64,000 nucleotides of DNA from Marinobacter psychrophilus (GTDB lineage Bacteria; Pseudomonadota; Gammaproteobacteria; Pseudomonadales; Oleiphilaceae). A program made the translations under genes and the position numbers. The stretch is from positions 2,790,001 through 2,854,000 of the forward strand of contig NZ_CP011494.1 in assembly GCF_001043175.1 (NCBI RefSeq), written 5' to 3'. Under the pieces are notes generated by a model, which searched no databases, was not told where the DNA came from, and saw only the letters and a program-made list of their open reading frames with translations. Every line of letters starts with the position of its first letter. The first letter of the stretch is position 1. Positions 1 through 9,796 of this stretch are shown in pieces.

Positions 1-74
1 ACCGGATGCGCCGCGCTGCGTGTTTATATTTGACCCATTGTTGGTCATCCCCTGCATCCTCATTAGGTTGCCCA

Positions 75-854
75 TTATTCTATGCCCCCCACCCGACGAA
101 ACGATGGCAAGCTGGCCAGCGATTCCCAGTGCATCCAGATAGCAAAGGCCTTGCCGACAACAAGGTCGTCTGGAACCGTGCCCCAGTAGCGGCTGTCATT
201 ACTGTTGTCACGGTTGTCACCCATTACAAAATAGTAGCCTTCGGGTACTTGCCATTCGCCTTCACCGCCGGTACCCAGGCGGCCCTTGGTCAGAAAGATA
301 TCATGTTCCACCCCACCTAGCTGCTCGCGCCTGTATTCATTGGGCGGCAGACGCGCCACAAATCGCGATTCCACTTTTTCACCGTTTATGAACAAAGTTT
401 TATCACGGTAGCGAATCTGGTCACCGGGCAACCCAACCACTCGTTTTATGTAGTTGGTTTTACGGTCTTCAGGGTAGCGAAATACCATGACATCACCGCG
501 GCCTGGATCGTCGATGCTGACCACTTTTGAGCCCAGAACCGGCAGCCGAAGGCCATAAGCAAACTTGTTAACCAAAATGAAATCGCCCACCTCCAGGGTA
601 GGCAACATAGAGCCGGAGGGAATCTGGAATGGCTCTACCAGAAACGAACGCAGAACCAACACAATGGCCAATACCGGAAAAAACGAACGGCTCAGTTCGA
701 CGAGATAAGGCTCTGTTATGGCAGAGTCTTTCTCCGGGGCTACGGCACTGGCTTTAACGGCGCGGCGCGGGCGTAAAAATAGTTTGTCGGCGAGCCAGAC
801 CAAACCCGTTGCAAAGGTCAGGATGACCAAAATCAGCGGAAAATCGATATCCAT
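75..854 (-). CDS. lepB: Signal peptidase I
   Basis: Membrane serine protease (259 aa) that removes signal peptides from exported preproteins on the periplasmic side of the inner membrane. An N-terminal hydrophobic segment (about residues 5-20) and a second one (about 55-72) precede the catalytic domain. The motif QIPSGSMLPT supplies the nucleophile Ser82 and YIKRVVGLPGD the general-base Lys137, giving the Ser/Lys dyad of family S26. The late motif GDNRDNSNDSRYWG (box E) is also present. It is the last gene in the window of the rpoE-muc-lepA-lepB run. Its start ATG at 854 lies directly behind four 15-bp tandem repeats that fill the lepA-lepB spacer, so its leader is unusual. The identification is secure. 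Confidence 0.97.
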   Translation of the reverse strand: MDIDFPLILVILTFATGLVWLADKLFLRPRRAVKASAVAPEKDSAITEPYLVELSRSFFPVLAIVLVLRSFLVEPFQIPSGSMLPTLEVGDFILVNKFAYGLRLPVLGSKVVSIDDPGRGDVMVFRYPEDRKTNYIKRVVGLPGDQIRYRDKTLFINGEKVESRFVARLPPNEYRREQLGGVEHDIFLTKGRLGTGGEGEWQVPEGYYFVMGDNRDNSNDSRYWGTVPDDLVVGKAFAIWMHWESLASLPSFRRVGGIE

Positions 855-856
855 TC

Positions 857-916
857 AGATGCCTACTTATAAGATGCCTGTTTATCAGGTGCCCGTTTAT
901 CAGACGCCCATTTTTT
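857..916. repeat. Four 15-bp tandem repeats in the lepB leader
   Basis: Four consecutive 15-base units start at 857, 872, 887 and 902. Unit 1 is AGATGCCTACTTATA, unit 2 AGATGCCTGTTTATC, unit 3 AGGTGCCCGTTTATC; unit 4 begins AGACGCCCA and runs into a T tract. They occupy almost the whole lepA-lepB spacer. On the minus strand each unit reads GATAAAC..GGCA, and the unit nearest lepB overlaps its ribosome-binding region. Slipped-strand expansion is the likely origin; an effect on lepB expression is inference. Confidence 0.85.
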
Positions 917-924
917 TCGATTTT

Positions 925-2733
925 CTAGTTGTCGATTTTCAATACCGCTAGAAACGCGTCTTGGGGCACTTCCACATTACCCACTTGCTTCATGCGTTTT
1001 TTACCGTCTTTCTGCTTTTGCAGCAGTTTCTTTTTGCGACTGACATCGCCGCCGTAACATTTGGCGGTCACGTTCTTACGCAAGGCTTTCACCGTCACTC
1101 GCGACACGACTTGGTTGCCAATAGCCGCCTGAATGGCAATATCAAACATCTGCCGCGGAATCAGCTCTTTCATTTTTTCCACCAGTTGACGGCCCTTGTG
1201 ATTCGCCAATTCACGGTGAACAATCAAAGCCAGAGCATCCACTCGCTCACCGTTGATCAGCACGTCCAGACGCACGAGATTAGCGGCCTGAAACCGAATG
1301 AAGTGGTAATCCAGTGAAGCGAAGCCTCGGCTGACAGATTTTAGCCGGTCGAAAAAGTCGAGAACCACTTCCGCCATGGGCAGTTCGTAGGAGAGCTGCA
1401 CCTGCCTGGTAGTAAAGTGCATACTTTTTTGTACGCCGCGTTTTTGCTCGCACAGGGCAATTACATTTCCCAAATGCTCTTGCGGCACCAAAATGTTGGC
1501 TTGCACAATGGGCTCACGCATTTCCTCAATTGAGCCAATATCCGGCAACTTTGAAGGGCTGTCTACCGATAGTGTCTCACCTCGTTTAGTGAGCACTTCA
1601 TAAATAACCGTGGGCGCAGTGGTGACCAGATCAATATCGTACTCACGCTCCAGCCGCTCCTGAATAATTTCCATGTGCAGCATGCCGAGGAAACCACAGC
1701 GGAAACCAAAGCCCAAAGCATCAGAGCTTTCCGGCTCGAAAAATAAGGACGCGTCATTCAGCGTCAACTTATCCAGAGCATCACGGAAATCGTTGTAATC
1801 GTCGGAACTGACCGGAAATAGACCGGCGTATACCTGCGGCTGAATTTTTTTAAAGCCGGGCAGTCTGGGGGTCTCGTCGGCAAACTTGTGATGCACGATG
1901 GTATCGCCTACCGGCGCACCGTGAATGGCTTTGATACCAGCGACCACAAAACCTACATCACCCGCTTCCAAAATATTGGTGTCGTAGGGCTTTGGCTTAA
2001 AAATACCCACTTTGTCTGCATTCCAGGCCTTGCCCGTCGACTTGATAACAATTTTTTCGCCCTTTCTGAGTACGCCCTGAGTCACTCGCACCAGCGACAC
2101 AACGCCCAGATAATTGTCAAACCAGGAGTCGATAATCAAGGCTTGTAGCGGCGCCGAACGATCACCGGTTGGCGGTGGAATTTTCTGGATCAGATCTTCG
2201 AGCACATCTTCCACACCCATGCCACTTTTTGCCGAGCAGCGCACAGCGCTGCTGGCATCTATGCCGATGATGTCTTCGATCTCGGCCGCCACCCGCTCCG
2301 GTTCTGCCTGCGGCAAGTCCATCTTGTTCAGCACTGGCACCACTTCCAGACCCTGTTCAATAGCGGTATAGCAGTTGGCCACCGACTGAGCTTCAACGCC
2401 CTGCCCGGCATCCACCACCAGCAGCGCGCCTTCGCAAGCATAGAGTGAACGTGACACTTCGTAGGAAAAGTCTACGTGTCCTGGCGTATCAATAAAGTTG
2501 AGTTTGTAAACCTGGCCGTCACGAGCGGTGTAATTCAGGGTCACGCACTGCGCTTTAATAGTAATACCCCGTTCACGCTCAATGTCCATGGAGTCGAGTA
2601 CCTGCTCCGCCATTTCTCTGGAGGTCAGGCCACCGCAGGTCTGGATAAACCGGTCTGCGAGTGTGGATTTGCCATGGTCAATGTGGGCAATAATAGAAAA
2701 GTTACGGATTCGGCTCAGTTCAGTCACAGACAA
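925..2733 (-). CDS. lepA: Elongation factor 4 (LepA GTPase)
   Basis: Translational GTPase of 602 aa, the usual LepA length. The N-terminal G domain has G1 AHIDHGKS (about residues 16-23), G3 DTPGH and G4 NKMD. The LepA-specific C-terminal domain ends in [25 protein letters not shown], the conserved basic tail. EF4 acts on stalled or mispositioned ribosomes. The longest reading starts at TTG 2733, with GAG about 7 bases upstream on the minus strand. GTG at 2727 is an alternative that gives an N-terminus closer to relatives ([18 protein letters not shown]). It precedes lepB and follows mucD, an order common in Pseudomonas-like bacteria. Confidence 0.97.
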   Translation of the reverse strand: MSVTELSRIRNFSIIAHIDHGKSTLADRFIQTCGGLTSREMAEQVLDSMDIERERGITIKAQCVTLNYTARDGQVYKLNFIDTPGHVDFSYEVSRSLYACEGALLVVDAGQGVEAQSVANCYTAIEQGLEVVPVLNKMDLPQAEPERVAAEIEDIIGIDASSAVRCSAKSGMGVEDVLEDLIQKIPPPTGDRSAPLQALIIDSWFDNYLGVVSLVRVTQGVLRKGEKIVIKSTGKAWNADKVGIFKPKPYDTNILEAGDVGFVVAGIKAIHGAPVGDTIVHHKFADETPRLPGFKKIQPQVYAGLFPVSSDDYNDFRDALDKLTLNDASLFFEPESSDALGFGFRCGFLGMLHMEIIQERLEREYDIDLVTTAPTVIYEVLTKRGETLSVDSPSKLPDIGSIEEMREPIVQANILVPQEHLGNVIALCEQKRGVQKSMHFTTRQVQLSYELPMAEVVLDFFDRLKSVSRGFASLDYHFIRFQAANLVRLDVLINGERVDALALIVHRELANHKGRQLVEKMKELIPRQMFDIAIQAAIGNQVVSRVTVKALRKNVTAKCYGGDVSRKKKLLQKQKDGKKRMKQVGNVEVPQDAFLAVLKIDN

Positions 2734-2858
2734 TTAATACTCGTATAAGACACAGGATTGAGCCCGGGAAGGGCCGCTGCCACATGCAGCAGCGGAAAGA
2801 TTTTACAGTTTACCGGCCGCCATTGCCATTGCTGTCGGCGACCGGGTTTGAAGAGGCA

Positions 2859-4331
2859 TTAAGGTTTCATGACCAAATAGAGCGCACGACCCTGGCGCAC
2901 TATGCGCACTGGCACGGCGCGATCGGCAGCCAGATTGCCGGCGATGTTGCGGAAGTCCGCCACCGACGTCACCGCTTTGCGATCGATTTCTGTGATCACG
3001 TCATTGGGGCGTATGCCTGCGTCGAAAGCAGGGCCACCCTGAACATCAGCCACTAATACGCCGACACTGATGCCCTGAGCGTCGGTCATGCTCGCCGGCA
3101 GCGGCTCAACGCTCAGACCAAACAACGACAAAGAACTGTCGGCGGGGGTTGCGGGACTCTGCGTCTGGGCGCCACGTTCATCTGGCAGCTGACCAATTTT
3201 CACATCAATAGACATTTCATTTCCCCCACGCAACACCGTCAGCCGCGCTAACTCACCAATCGGCGTGCGCCCGACCATCGGCGGCAGCTCAGATGACAGC
3301 TGCAATTCTTCACCGTCATAAGCCAGTACAATATCACCGGACTGCAAGCCAGCAGCCTCTGCTGGTGAACCGCCAAGCACTTCGGCAACCAGCGCGCCGC
3401 GCGGACGCTTTAAGCCAAAACTCTCGGCCAGATCACGGTTTACTTCTTGAATGAGCACGCCCAACCAACCGCGGGATACACTGCCATTGTCGCGAATCTG
3501 ACGGAATACGCTCATGGCGTCATCGATGGGAATGGCGAAAGACACCCCCATAAAACCACCGGAACGAGTATAAATCTGGGAATTGATGCCAATCACATCG
3601 CCGTCCATGTTGAACAACGGCCCACCGGAATTACCGGGATTAATAGCAACATCGGTCTGAATGAACGGCACGTAATTTTCGCTAGGCAAGGAGCGGCCAA
3701 GAGCGCTGACGATGCCGGCGGTGACGGTATAGTCAAAACCGAAGGGTGATCCGATGGCAAAAACCCACTCGCCCACTTTTAAATCTTTCGACTTGCCCAC
3801 CTGAACCACAGGCAGATCGTCACCGGTTTCAATTTTCAACACGGCCATATCAGAGCGCGGATCCGTGCCAATCAGGCGTGCCGGCAGCTCACGGCGGTCA
3901 TTCAAGCGCACAATAATTTCGTCAGCGCCCTCCACTACGTGATTGTTAGTCAGCACGTAGCCATCGCGGGACACGATAAAACCAGAGCCCATAGACTGGC
4001 GCGGCTGAGCGCGACCACCTTGGGAATTACCCGAGCCAGGACCCCGAAAAAAATCCTGAAAAAATTCTGGCATCTGCTCCAACTGGCGTTCATCAAAAGG
4101 CAGATTCTGGAGCCGGCTTGTACTCTCCGGCGCTGCCGAAGTAGTGCTGATATTCACTACCGCTCCGGCATTGTCTTCCACCAACTCGGTAAAATCAGGC
4201 AGACCACGGGCTTGGGCGGCTTGGCTCCATACCAGAAGTATCATCAGAACAGTGGCCAGCAGCGCCGCCCACATCGAAGTCACAAGGTTGGTGGACTGTC
4301 TGGCGGCCACAACCGGAGGTGTTTTTGGCAT
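2859..4331 (-). CDS. mucD: Periplasmic serine endoprotease DegP/MucD family
   Basis: Do/HtrA-type protease of about 490 aa that degrades misfolded periplasmic proteins and damps sigma-E signalling. Numbered from the chosen start, a hydrophobic export segment lies at about residues 18-36. The trypsin-like triad is His131 (LTNNHVVEG), Asp161 (RSDMAVLKI) and Ser235 (NPGNSGGPLF). Two PDZ domains follow; the second carries GVLVADVQGGPAFDAGIRPNDVI. I chose ATG 4331 because GGGAG lies just upstream and an export signal follows; the frame stays open to 4424, but the added residues look non-native. It is the fifth gene of the rpoE-mucABCD operon. The downstream spacer (2770-2800) holds a weak GC-rich hairpin. 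Confidence 0.95.
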   Translation of the reverse strand: MPKTPPVVAARQSTNLVTSMWAALLATVLMILLVWSQAAQARGLPDFTELVEDNAGAVVNISTTSAAPESTSRLQNLPFDERQLEQMPEFFQDFFRGPGSGNSQGGRAQPRQSMGSGFIVSRDGYVLTNNHVVEGADEIIVRLNDRRELPARLIGTDPRSDMAVLKIETGDDLPVVQVGKSKDLKVGEWVFAIGSPFGFDYTVTAGIVSALGRSLPSENYVPFIQTDVAINPGNSGGPLFNMDGDVIGINSQIYTRSGGFMGVSFAIPIDDAMSVFRQIRDNGSVSRGWLGVLIQEVNRDLAESFGLKRPRGALVAEVLGGSPAEAAGLQSGDIVLAYDGEELQLSSELPPMVGRTPIGELARLTVLRGGNEMSIDVKIGQLPDERGAQTQSPATPADSSLSLFGLSVEPLPASMTDAQGISVGVLVADVQGGPAFDAGIRPNDVITEIDRKAVTSVADFRNIAGNLAADRAVPVRIVRQGRALYLVMKP

Positions 4332-4444
4332 CGAGCAACTCCCGTAATAAGTTCTATGCTGACCTAAACAGCCAGCGAACAGTGATAGCAAGGTAATGAG
4401 TGAGGGCGAAGCCCGCGATTTCAATATACGAGCGCTGGAAGAAA

Positions 4445-4894
4445 TTATAACGCTTGGGCAGGGGCGTGCTTATTAACCTTCATTAAGTGTGGCTGATAAT
4501 CGCCAGGCATATGGCGCTGCCAGCGCCTTGCTATGAAAAAGCCGGCACCCAGGCCAAGGCCAGCGGCCAGAATAGCAACGCCGTCGCTGCCCGGCACCAG
4601 CTGGTTTGCCGCTATGCTCGCGACGACCATTAACAGCAGCGGTAACGCATACACCAATAGCGACGCCTGCAATAACGCCTGTTCCGCAATACCCAGAGTT
4701 ACATCGTCGCCCACACCTGCGTGCAGAGTGTTCAAAACTTGCACCTGATTGGCCCGACCACCACTGGCGGCTGCCAGCACACGCTGACCACAGCCACTGC
4801 GGGCGGAGCAACTCTGGCACGCACTCTGGCGAATGGTTTGCACCCATACGGTGTTGCCAGATACCGCGACCACCCGACCGCTTTCGGTGATCAT
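4445..4894 (-). CDS. mucC: SoxR-reducing system / RseC (MucC) family protein
   Basis: Inner-membrane protein of 149 aa. The N-terminal part has the cysteine cluster QSACQSCSARSGCG (C-x2-C-x5-C) typical of RseC/MucC, then two adjacent transmembrane segments (about residues 75-95 and 106-122) and a basic tail. RseC relatives modulate sigma-E activity or take part in SoxR reduction; the exact role in this lineage is not settled. Its ATG overlaps the mucB stop by four bases (ATGA), so translation is probably coupled. A 113-bp spacer to mucD follows. Family assignment is strong, function moderate. Confidence 0.9.
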   Translation of the reverse strand: MITESGRVVAVSGNTVWVQTIRQSACQSCSARSGCGQRVLAAASGGRANQVQVLNTLHAGVGDDVTLGIAEQALLQASLLVYALPLLLMVVASIAANQLVPGSDGVAILAAGLGLGAGFFIARRWQRHMPGDYQPHLMKVNKHAPAQAL

Positions 4895-5988
4895 CGGCTC
4901 GCGCCCTGACGCTCGATCAGGCTTGAAGTACCGTTATCGACATTAGCACTATCGCCGCTAGAGCTATCAACCGTAGCGCCGTCAAAACGCACCGACTCTG
5001 CCACTTTGCGGGCGGTAATCGGGGGCACTTCGCCGACCACCGAAATCAACACTTGGCGACCGTCAGACTGCACCGGCCGCAAATACACCGTGGTAGCACC
5101 AATACGCGATGCACCTGTCGGCATATCGAGGCTGGCAATGTCTTCAACAAACACCGAAAAAGCCGCCAAACCATCACTGAAGGCGATCACCTGGCGTTTA
5201 TCCGATCGCGGCGTCGCCGCAGGCTCAAAACCCGCGGGCAGCCAATCCAGCGACCAACCTTGCAGACGAGTCACCAGCTCGGTCGCCGGACTGCCAGATT
5301 CAAGGCTAAAAGTACTGGTCTGATGCTTATTAGCCGTCGCTATCTGCAGCTCGCTATCGGCAATATCATCGGTAATATCGAGGCTGGTGAACTGGAAATG
5401 CTCGAGGATCTGGTCGTCAGCGTTACGGGTTTGGCTTTTTACCAGCAAACCGGTGTCTTTTTCCAGCCACAAGCGATAGCTATAGCGGTAAGGATCGTTA
5501 GCGTTCAAGGCAATTTTTACCACGGCGTAGCCTGCTACGCGGCCCTCTCCCAGCATTTGCGCCTGGTACCAGAGCGTTGCAGGCAATAGCTGATCGCTAA
5601 ACGAATCAGCCAGTGGGCCAGAGGGAATAATAGAATCTAATGTAACGGTATCTCGGGCTGGCAACACGCAAACAACCTCCATGTCACGACGTACAATTTC
5701 GCCGCTGCCGCCGTCCTGAATAACAAGTCTTTCCTCAACCATACTGCCGTTGTAGCGATGGGCCACTTGCATGGAGTGCACCTGCTGACCGCGGCCATAC
5801 ACAAAAACACCTCGGTATGAGGTCATGTTCATCGCCGGACCCAAGCGCTGCAACCACTGGACCGCTTCTGCGCTATTCGCCGTTTGAGGCTGCGCCTCGG
5901 TCGCCCGTGTCGCCGCCGGCATCCACAAACCCATAACCGCAAGGGCCAGGAAAAAACGCAACCATACTTTGCCTGCCTGCCCGTTCAC
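4891..5988 (-). CDS. mucB: Sigma-E regulatory protein RseB/MucB
   Basis: Periplasmic sensor of 365 aa that binds the anti-sigma factor MucA and protects it from proteolysis until outer-membrane stress signals arrive. A signal peptide spans about residues 8-29 (hydrophobic LRFFLALAVMGLWM, then ATRATEA). The N-terminal LolA-like fold has the typical SYRGVFVYGRGQQVHSMQVAHRY and EERLVIQDG motifs. A C-terminal domain with WLPAGFE and FSDGLAAFSVFVE follows. It sits three bases after mucA and overlaps mucC. The position between the anti-sigma factor and mucC/mucD is canonical. Confidence 0.95.
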   Translation of the reverse strand: MNGQAGKVWLRFFLALAVMGLWMPAATRATEAQPQTANSAEAVQWLQRLGPAMNMTSYRGVFVYGRGQQVHSMQVAHRYNGSMVEERLVIQDGGSGEIVRRDMEVVCVLPARDTVTLDSIIPSGPLADSFSDQLLPATLWYQAQMLGEGRVAGYAVVKIALNANDPYRYSYRLWLEKDTGLLVKSQTRNADDQILEHFQFTSLDITDDIADSELQIATANKHQTSTFSLESGSPATELVTRLQGWSLDWLPAGFEPAATPRSDKRQVIAFSDGLAAFSVFVEDIASLDMPTGASRIGATTVYLRPVQSDGRQVLISVVGEVPPITARKVAESVRFDGATVDSSSGDSANVDNGTSSLIERQGASR

Positions 5989-5991
5989 GGT

Positions 5992-6552
5992 TTAATAACC
6001 CCCTGCATCAACGCTGACCAGACGCGCATAGCCCACTGATCCCCGACCGGCACCCACACTGTTATGTTGGGCGTGTTCCAGCAGATAACGGTGAATTTGC
6101 TGCCGCTGCCTGTCATCGAGGCTCTGCAGCGATACTTCGCTGACCGTTGCAGCCGAGCTTGGTTCCACTAAGGTCTGTGCCGCAATCAGCTCTGGATCAG
6201 CGGCGCTTTGCCAGCCCGAACCCGCGCCAAAACCCACCACCAACGCCATCGCAATCATGGCCACCGCGGGCCAGTGCCAACGCTGACGACTTATTAACTC
6301 TGTCGCATTGCGTTTTGACGCAGGTACCTCGCCGTCAAGGCGCTGCCAAACACCGGCACTCACATCTGCGGCCGGCGATACTGGGTCTGCTGCAGTGCCC
6401 GAGCCATGCATCAGATCGTGAATCTGTTGCCAGCGCTGCCACTGACCGCGCACTTCATCCTGGTCGGAAAACGACAGCAAACGCCGCACAGCGAGTTCGT
6501 CTGCTTCGTCGTCCATCATGGCCGACAGGGTTTCTCTGAGACGATCATCCAT
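5992..6552 (-). CDS. mucA: Anti-sigma factor RseA/MucA
   Basis: Membrane-bound anti-sigma factor of about 186 aa. It starts MDDRLRETLSAMMDDEADELAVRRLL, matching the cytoplasmic sigma-binding domain of RseA (xLSALMDGE-like). One transmembrane helix lies at about residues 100-118 (HWPAVAMIAMALVVGFGAGSG), and the remainder is a periplasmic RseB-binding tail. The frame is open upstream to 6660, but that would overlap rpoE; ATG 6552, eleven bases after the rpoE stop, gives the family's N-terminus. In pseudomonads, loss of this protein causes alginate overproduction. No truncation is visible here. Confidence 0.93.
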   Translation of the reverse strand: MDDRLRETLSAMMDDEADELAVRRLLSFSDQDEVRGQWQRWQQIHDLMHGSGTAADPVSPAADVSAGVWQRLDGEVPASKRNATELISRQRWHWPAVAMIAMALVVGFGAGSGWQSAADPELIAAQTLVEPSSAATVSEVSLQSLDDRQRQQIHRYLLEHAQHNSVGAGRGSVGYARLVSVDAGGY

Positions 6553-6563
6553 GGGACGCAACC

Positions 6564-7184
6564 TCAATTGCTTGCAGAATGGTTGAGCAAGGGGCCCAGA
6601 TGGCGGTCTACCGCATCCCGGGCCCGAAAAATACGGGAACGCACTGTGCCAATCGGGCATTCCAGTATGCGGGCAATGTCTTCGTAACTCAGGCCATCAT
6701 ATTCTCGTAGCAAGAACGCCGAACGCAGTTCTTCCGGCAGTGCGTCTATGGCTCTATTCAAGGCCCGCTGCAACTGGTCGCGCTGCAGCAGCTTCTCTGG
6801 CGAGGCAATATCTCGCAGGCGTTGACCATCGTCGTAGTTTTCTGCCTCCGCCGAATCCGCACTGCTTTGAGGGCGCCGACTGCGAGCTTCCAGATAGTTT
6901 TTGGCTGTATTAACCGCTATGCGGTAAAGCCAGGTGTAAAATGCGCTGTCGCCCCGAAAACGGTCTATAGCGCGAAAGGCTTTAACGAAAGTTTCTTGGG
7001 TAAGATCCATCACTTCGTGGCTATCGAATACATAACGACTAATGATAGAGGCTACTCGCGACTGGTATTTCAGCACCAGTAGATCAAATGCAGAGCGGTC
7101 GCCATTGCGTACCTTGCGCACCAACTGTAAATCGGTCTGGCTGTCGCCCGGTTCGGGGGCTGTCTGATCGATACTGGACGTCAT
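6564..7184 (-). CDS. rpoE: RNA polymerase sigma-E factor (AlgU/RpoE)
   Basis: Extracytoplasmic-function sigma factor of about 206 aa. Region 2 contains FDLLVLKYQSRV, DLTQETFVKAFRAIDRFRGDSAFYTWLYRIAVNTAKNYL; region 4 contains EELRSAFLLREYDGLSYEDIARILECPIGTVRSRIFRARDAV. It drives envelope-stress genes and, in relatives, its own operon. The start is uncertain: ATG 7184 gives a family-like N-terminus with a slightly long leader but a weak ribosome-binding site. ATG 7250 or 7253, or GTG near 7202, are alternatives, and the frame is open to 7343. A candidate sigma-E promoter at 7327-7353 would exclude starts upstream of about 7320. Confidence 0.96.
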   Translation of the reverse strand: MTSSIDQTAPEPGDSQTDLQLVRKVRNGDRSAFDLLVLKYQSRVASIISRYVFDSHEVMDLTQETFVKAFRAIDRFRGDSAFYTWLYRIAVNTAKNYLEARSRRPQSSADSAEAENYDDGQRLRDIASPEKLLQRDQLQRALNRAIDALPEELRSAFLLREYDGLSYEDIARILECPIGTVRSRIFRARDAVDRHLGPLLNHSASN

Positions 7185-7326
7185 GGACGGTTTGCCGGCA
7201 CTCACTGGTTCGGTGGCCTGAGTTCTGGCCTGTTTAAGAATGGAATGCATCATATTGCTGCCCGGCGTCCATTTTTGGAGTTTTCGGGAAAAATGATCGC
7301 TTAAAACGACTTCCCGATTCTGGCAA

Positions 7327-7353
7327 ATGGACAGCGAGCACAAAGTTTAGTTC
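7327..7353 (-). promoter_or_regulatory. Candidate sigma-E-type promoter of rpoE
   Basis: On the minus strand GAACTA (7353-7348) is followed after 16 bases by TCCAT (7331-7327). This fits the loose ECF consensus GAACTT-N16-TCnnA and lies upstream of rpoE, where autoregulated promoters occur in relatives. The -10 match is imperfect. It sits in the rpoE-nadB divergent spacer. Confidence 0.4.
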
Positions 7354-7369
7354 AATACCCATCCACATT

Positions 7370-8995
7370 ATGGCCTGTGATACTAACCCAATGCCACAAT
7401 CCTTCGAGTTCGATGTACTGGTGATCGGCAGTGGCGCTGCCGGTTTGACGGTGGCTCTGAATTTGCCACCCCATTTACACGTCTGCGTCCTTAGCAAGGC
7501 CGCCATCAGCAGCGGCGCCACGCTTTGGGCCCAAGGCGGAATTGCAGCGGTTCTTGACGGGGAAGACTCCGTTGAAAACCACATTCAAGACACCCTGAAC
7601 GCCGGAGCAGGCCTGTGCCATAAAGACGCCGTGAGCTTTACTGTAGAGCACAGCAAGGCCAGCATTGACTGGCTGGTTGATTCCGGTGTGGACTTCACTC
7701 GCGATAACAACGCCGCTTTTCACCTGACACGCGAGGGTGGCCACAGCCATCGCCGCATTATCCACGCTGCAGATGCTACTGGGCAGGCGGTATCTTCTAC
7801 TTTGGTGGCTCAAGCCAAAGCACGAGCCAATATTACACTGATGTCTGGCCGGGTCGCGGTGGATCTGATCACCAACCGCAAACTATCGCTGCCTGGCAAT
7901 CGCTGCGTGGGCGCTTACGTGCTGAATCTCGACGACAATCACGTCGAATTGATCCGTGCCCGCTTTACGGTCATTGCCACTGGAGGGGCCTCCAAGGCCT
8001 ACCGCTACACCACCAATCCAGACGGTGCTTCTGGTGACGGCATTGCTATGGCATGGCGTGCGGGCTGCCGCGTCGCCAATATGGAATTCAACCAGTTTCA
8101 CCCGACCTGCCTGTACCACCCGCTCGCCAAATCGTTTTTAATCAGCGAAGCTCTGCGCGGCGAAGGTGGGCATTTGAAGTTGCCGGACGGCAGCCGCTTT
8201 ATGGACCGTTTCGACAGTCGTGCGGAACTGGCACCCAGAGACATTGTTGCCCGCGCGATCGATCACGAGATGAAACGCCTGGGCGCAGACCATTTGTATC
8301 TGGACATCAGCCACAAGCCGGCAGATTTTATAAAACATCACTTTCCGACCATTTACGAAACCTGCCTGACCTATGGCATTGATATCACCTGCGAGCCAAT
8401 TCCAGTGGTGCCAGCTGCTCATTACACCTGCGGTGGCATCATGAGTGACCAACGCGCCAGAACCGACATCAACCAGCTTTACGTGGTCGGCGAAGCCGCT
8501 TTCACCGGCCTGCACGGTGCCAACCGCATGGCCAGCAACTCTCTGCTAGAATGCCTGGTGTATGGCCGCGCTGCAGCGGAAGACATTACCCGCCGAGAAG
8601 CAGACATACCGGCCGTGCCAGATGTTCCGGAGTGGGATGAAAGCCAGGTTCGCGATTCTGATGAAGACGTCGTTATTTCCCACAACTGGGACGAACTTCG
8701 CCACTTTATGTGGGACTATGTCGGCATAGTTCGCACCACGAAGCGCTTGCAGCGGGCCAAGCACCGGGTCGATTTGCTGTCTCGGGAAATCGGTGATTTT
8801 TACAGCAATTATCGGGTATCCAACGATTTGCTGGAGTTGCGCAATCTGGTTACCGTGGCAGACCTTATTATCTGTTCCGCGCTGCAACGGCATGAAAGCC
8901 GTGGCCTTCACTACACCCTGGATTATCCGGGACTGCAGGCGGAAGCCCGTGACACCCTATTGGTACCAACAACATACCGCACTTCGGAACCCTGA
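7370..8995 (+). CDS. nadB: L-aspartate oxidase
   Basis: FAD enzyme (541 aa) oxidising L-aspartate to iminoaspartate, the first step of de novo NAD synthesis. The N-terminal dinucleotide-binding motif is [16 protein letters not shown]. Further family motifs are [34 protein letters not shown] and the FAD-binding [26 protein letters not shown]. The C-terminal helical domain includes [16 protein letters not shown], as in fumarate-reductase-like flavoproteins. ATG 7370 or ATG 7391 ([11 protein letters not shown]) could be the start; neither has a strong ribosome-binding site. It is divergent from rpoE, as in pseudomonads. sdhE, encoding a flavin-attachment factor, follows. Confidence 0.96.
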   Translation: MACDTNPMPQSFEFDVLVIGSGAAGLTVALNLPPHLHVCVLSKAAISSGATLWAQGGIAAVLDGEDSVENHIQDTLNAGAGLCHKDAVSFTVEHSKASIDWLVDSGVDFTRDNNAAFHLTREGGHSHRRIIHAADATGQAVSSTLVAQAKARANITLMSGRVAVDLITNRKLSLPGNRCVGAYVLNLDDNHVELIRARFTVIATGGASKAYRYTTNPDGASGDGIAMAWRAGCRVANMEFNQFHPTCLYHPLAKSFLISEALRGEGGHLKLPDGSRFMDRFDSRAELAPRDIVARAIDHEMKRLGADHLYLDISHKPADFIKHHFPTIYETCLTYGIDITCEPIPVVPAAHYTCGGIMSDQRARTDINQLYVVGEAAFTGLHGANRMASNSLLECLVYGRAAAEDITRREADIPAVPDVPEWDESQVRDSDEDVVISHNWDELRHFMWDYVGIVRTTKRLQRAKHRVDLLSREIGDFYSNYRVSNDLLELRNLVTVADLIICSALQRHESRGLHYTLDYPGLQAEARDTLLVPTTYRTSEP

Positions 8996-9050
8996 CACTC
9001 CATAGGAGTGACACCAAGTAGCACCAAACCCAAAACTGACAGGATACGAT

Positions 9051-9323
9051 ATGTCTGAAGCCCCAATCACCTCAAACTCCCCCGAGTTCAAGCGCTTATG
9101 GTGGCACAGCCGCCGCGGTATGCTGGAACTGGACAATCTCCTAGTGCCGTTTCTGGAGCAGGCCTACTGTGATTTGAACCCAAATGACCAAGCCTGCTAC
9201 GAAAAACTGCTGACCTGTGAAGACAGCGACATGTTCGAGTGGTTCATGCAACGCAACAAGTCTGACGACCCGGACCTGCAGCGCATCGTTGAAGTGATTC
9301 TAAAACGTGTCCAGCCGGATTGA
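9051..9323 (+). CDS. sdhE: FAD assembly factor SdhE
   Basis: Small protein (90 aa) that helps attach FAD covalently to succinate dehydrogenase flavoprotein. It contains the signature [14 protein letters not shown] (RGxxE) near residues 18-31 and the C-terminal MFEWFMQR and [11 protein letters not shown] of the YgfY family. A ribosome-binding sequence (AGGATACGAT) precedes ATG 9051. Its end overlaps ygfX by 17 bases, the usual sdhE-ygfX pairing. Confidence 0.95.
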   Translation: MSEAPITSNSPEFKRLWWHSRRGMLELDNLLVPFLEQAYCDLNPNDQACYEKLLTCEDSDMFEWFMQRNKSDDPDLQRIVEVILKRVQPD

Positions 9324-9765
9324 CATCAGACTGTGTCCAGCCGGACTGGTGGGTGCTTTCGCCGCCCTACCCTGGCTGGTGCTAGCGGGTTTTGTGAGTT
9401 TGCTGTCCGCTGATGGCCAGGTGTGGTTATTGGCGATGATTCCTCTGGCCGCTGTTGGTGCGTCTCATGCTGTTCGCAGCCACGGCTTGCTGCTGGGGCA
9501 ACACTGCGTGGTTGGATTGCGCCTTCATGACGGCCAACTGTGGGCCTTACACCACGACAACGCGGCGGTCGCCGTCAATCCGGGCCCTGGCAGCCGCATT
9601 GGCGCCCGCTTCAGCGTTCTGCAATTGCGCCAAGTCCACAGCAACCGCTATTACACAACAGTATTGCTGCTCAGCGGCTGCCATGGCAACCTGCCTTCAG
9701 ACGATGCGCGCCGTTTGCGCCTGTGGCTAAGGCTTGGGCAAAAACCTATACCCACCACCGTTTAA
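9307..9765 (+). CDS. ygfX: YgfX-family membrane protein
   Basis: Protein of 152 aa that starts at GTG 9307 inside the sdhE end. Two hydrophobic segments near the N-terminus (about residues 14-33 and 38-52) form a hairpin, followed by a soluble part with [12 protein letters not shown] and VLLLSGCHG. This is the YgfX/CptA layout. E. coli YgfX has been reported as a toxin acting on FtsZ and MreB, though other work links the pair only to flavinylation. The assignment rests on position, size and topology; sequence conservation is weak. Confidence 0.75.
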   Translation: MSSRIDIRLCPAGLVGAFAALPWLVLAGFVSLLSADGQVWLLAMIPLAAVGASHAVRSHGLLLGQHCVVGLRLHDGQLWALHHDNAAVAVNPGPGSRIGARFSVLQLRQVHSNRYYTTVLLLSGCHGNLPSDDARRLRLWLRLGQKPIPTTV

Positions 9766-9796
9766 CCCCATTTGCATTTGTTTTTCGGAGCTTGTA

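Noticed and set aside
857-951. Plus-strand peptide with repeated MPVYQ-like units
   Set aside because: It is only the translation of the 15-bp repeat upstream of lepB, with no initiation signal.
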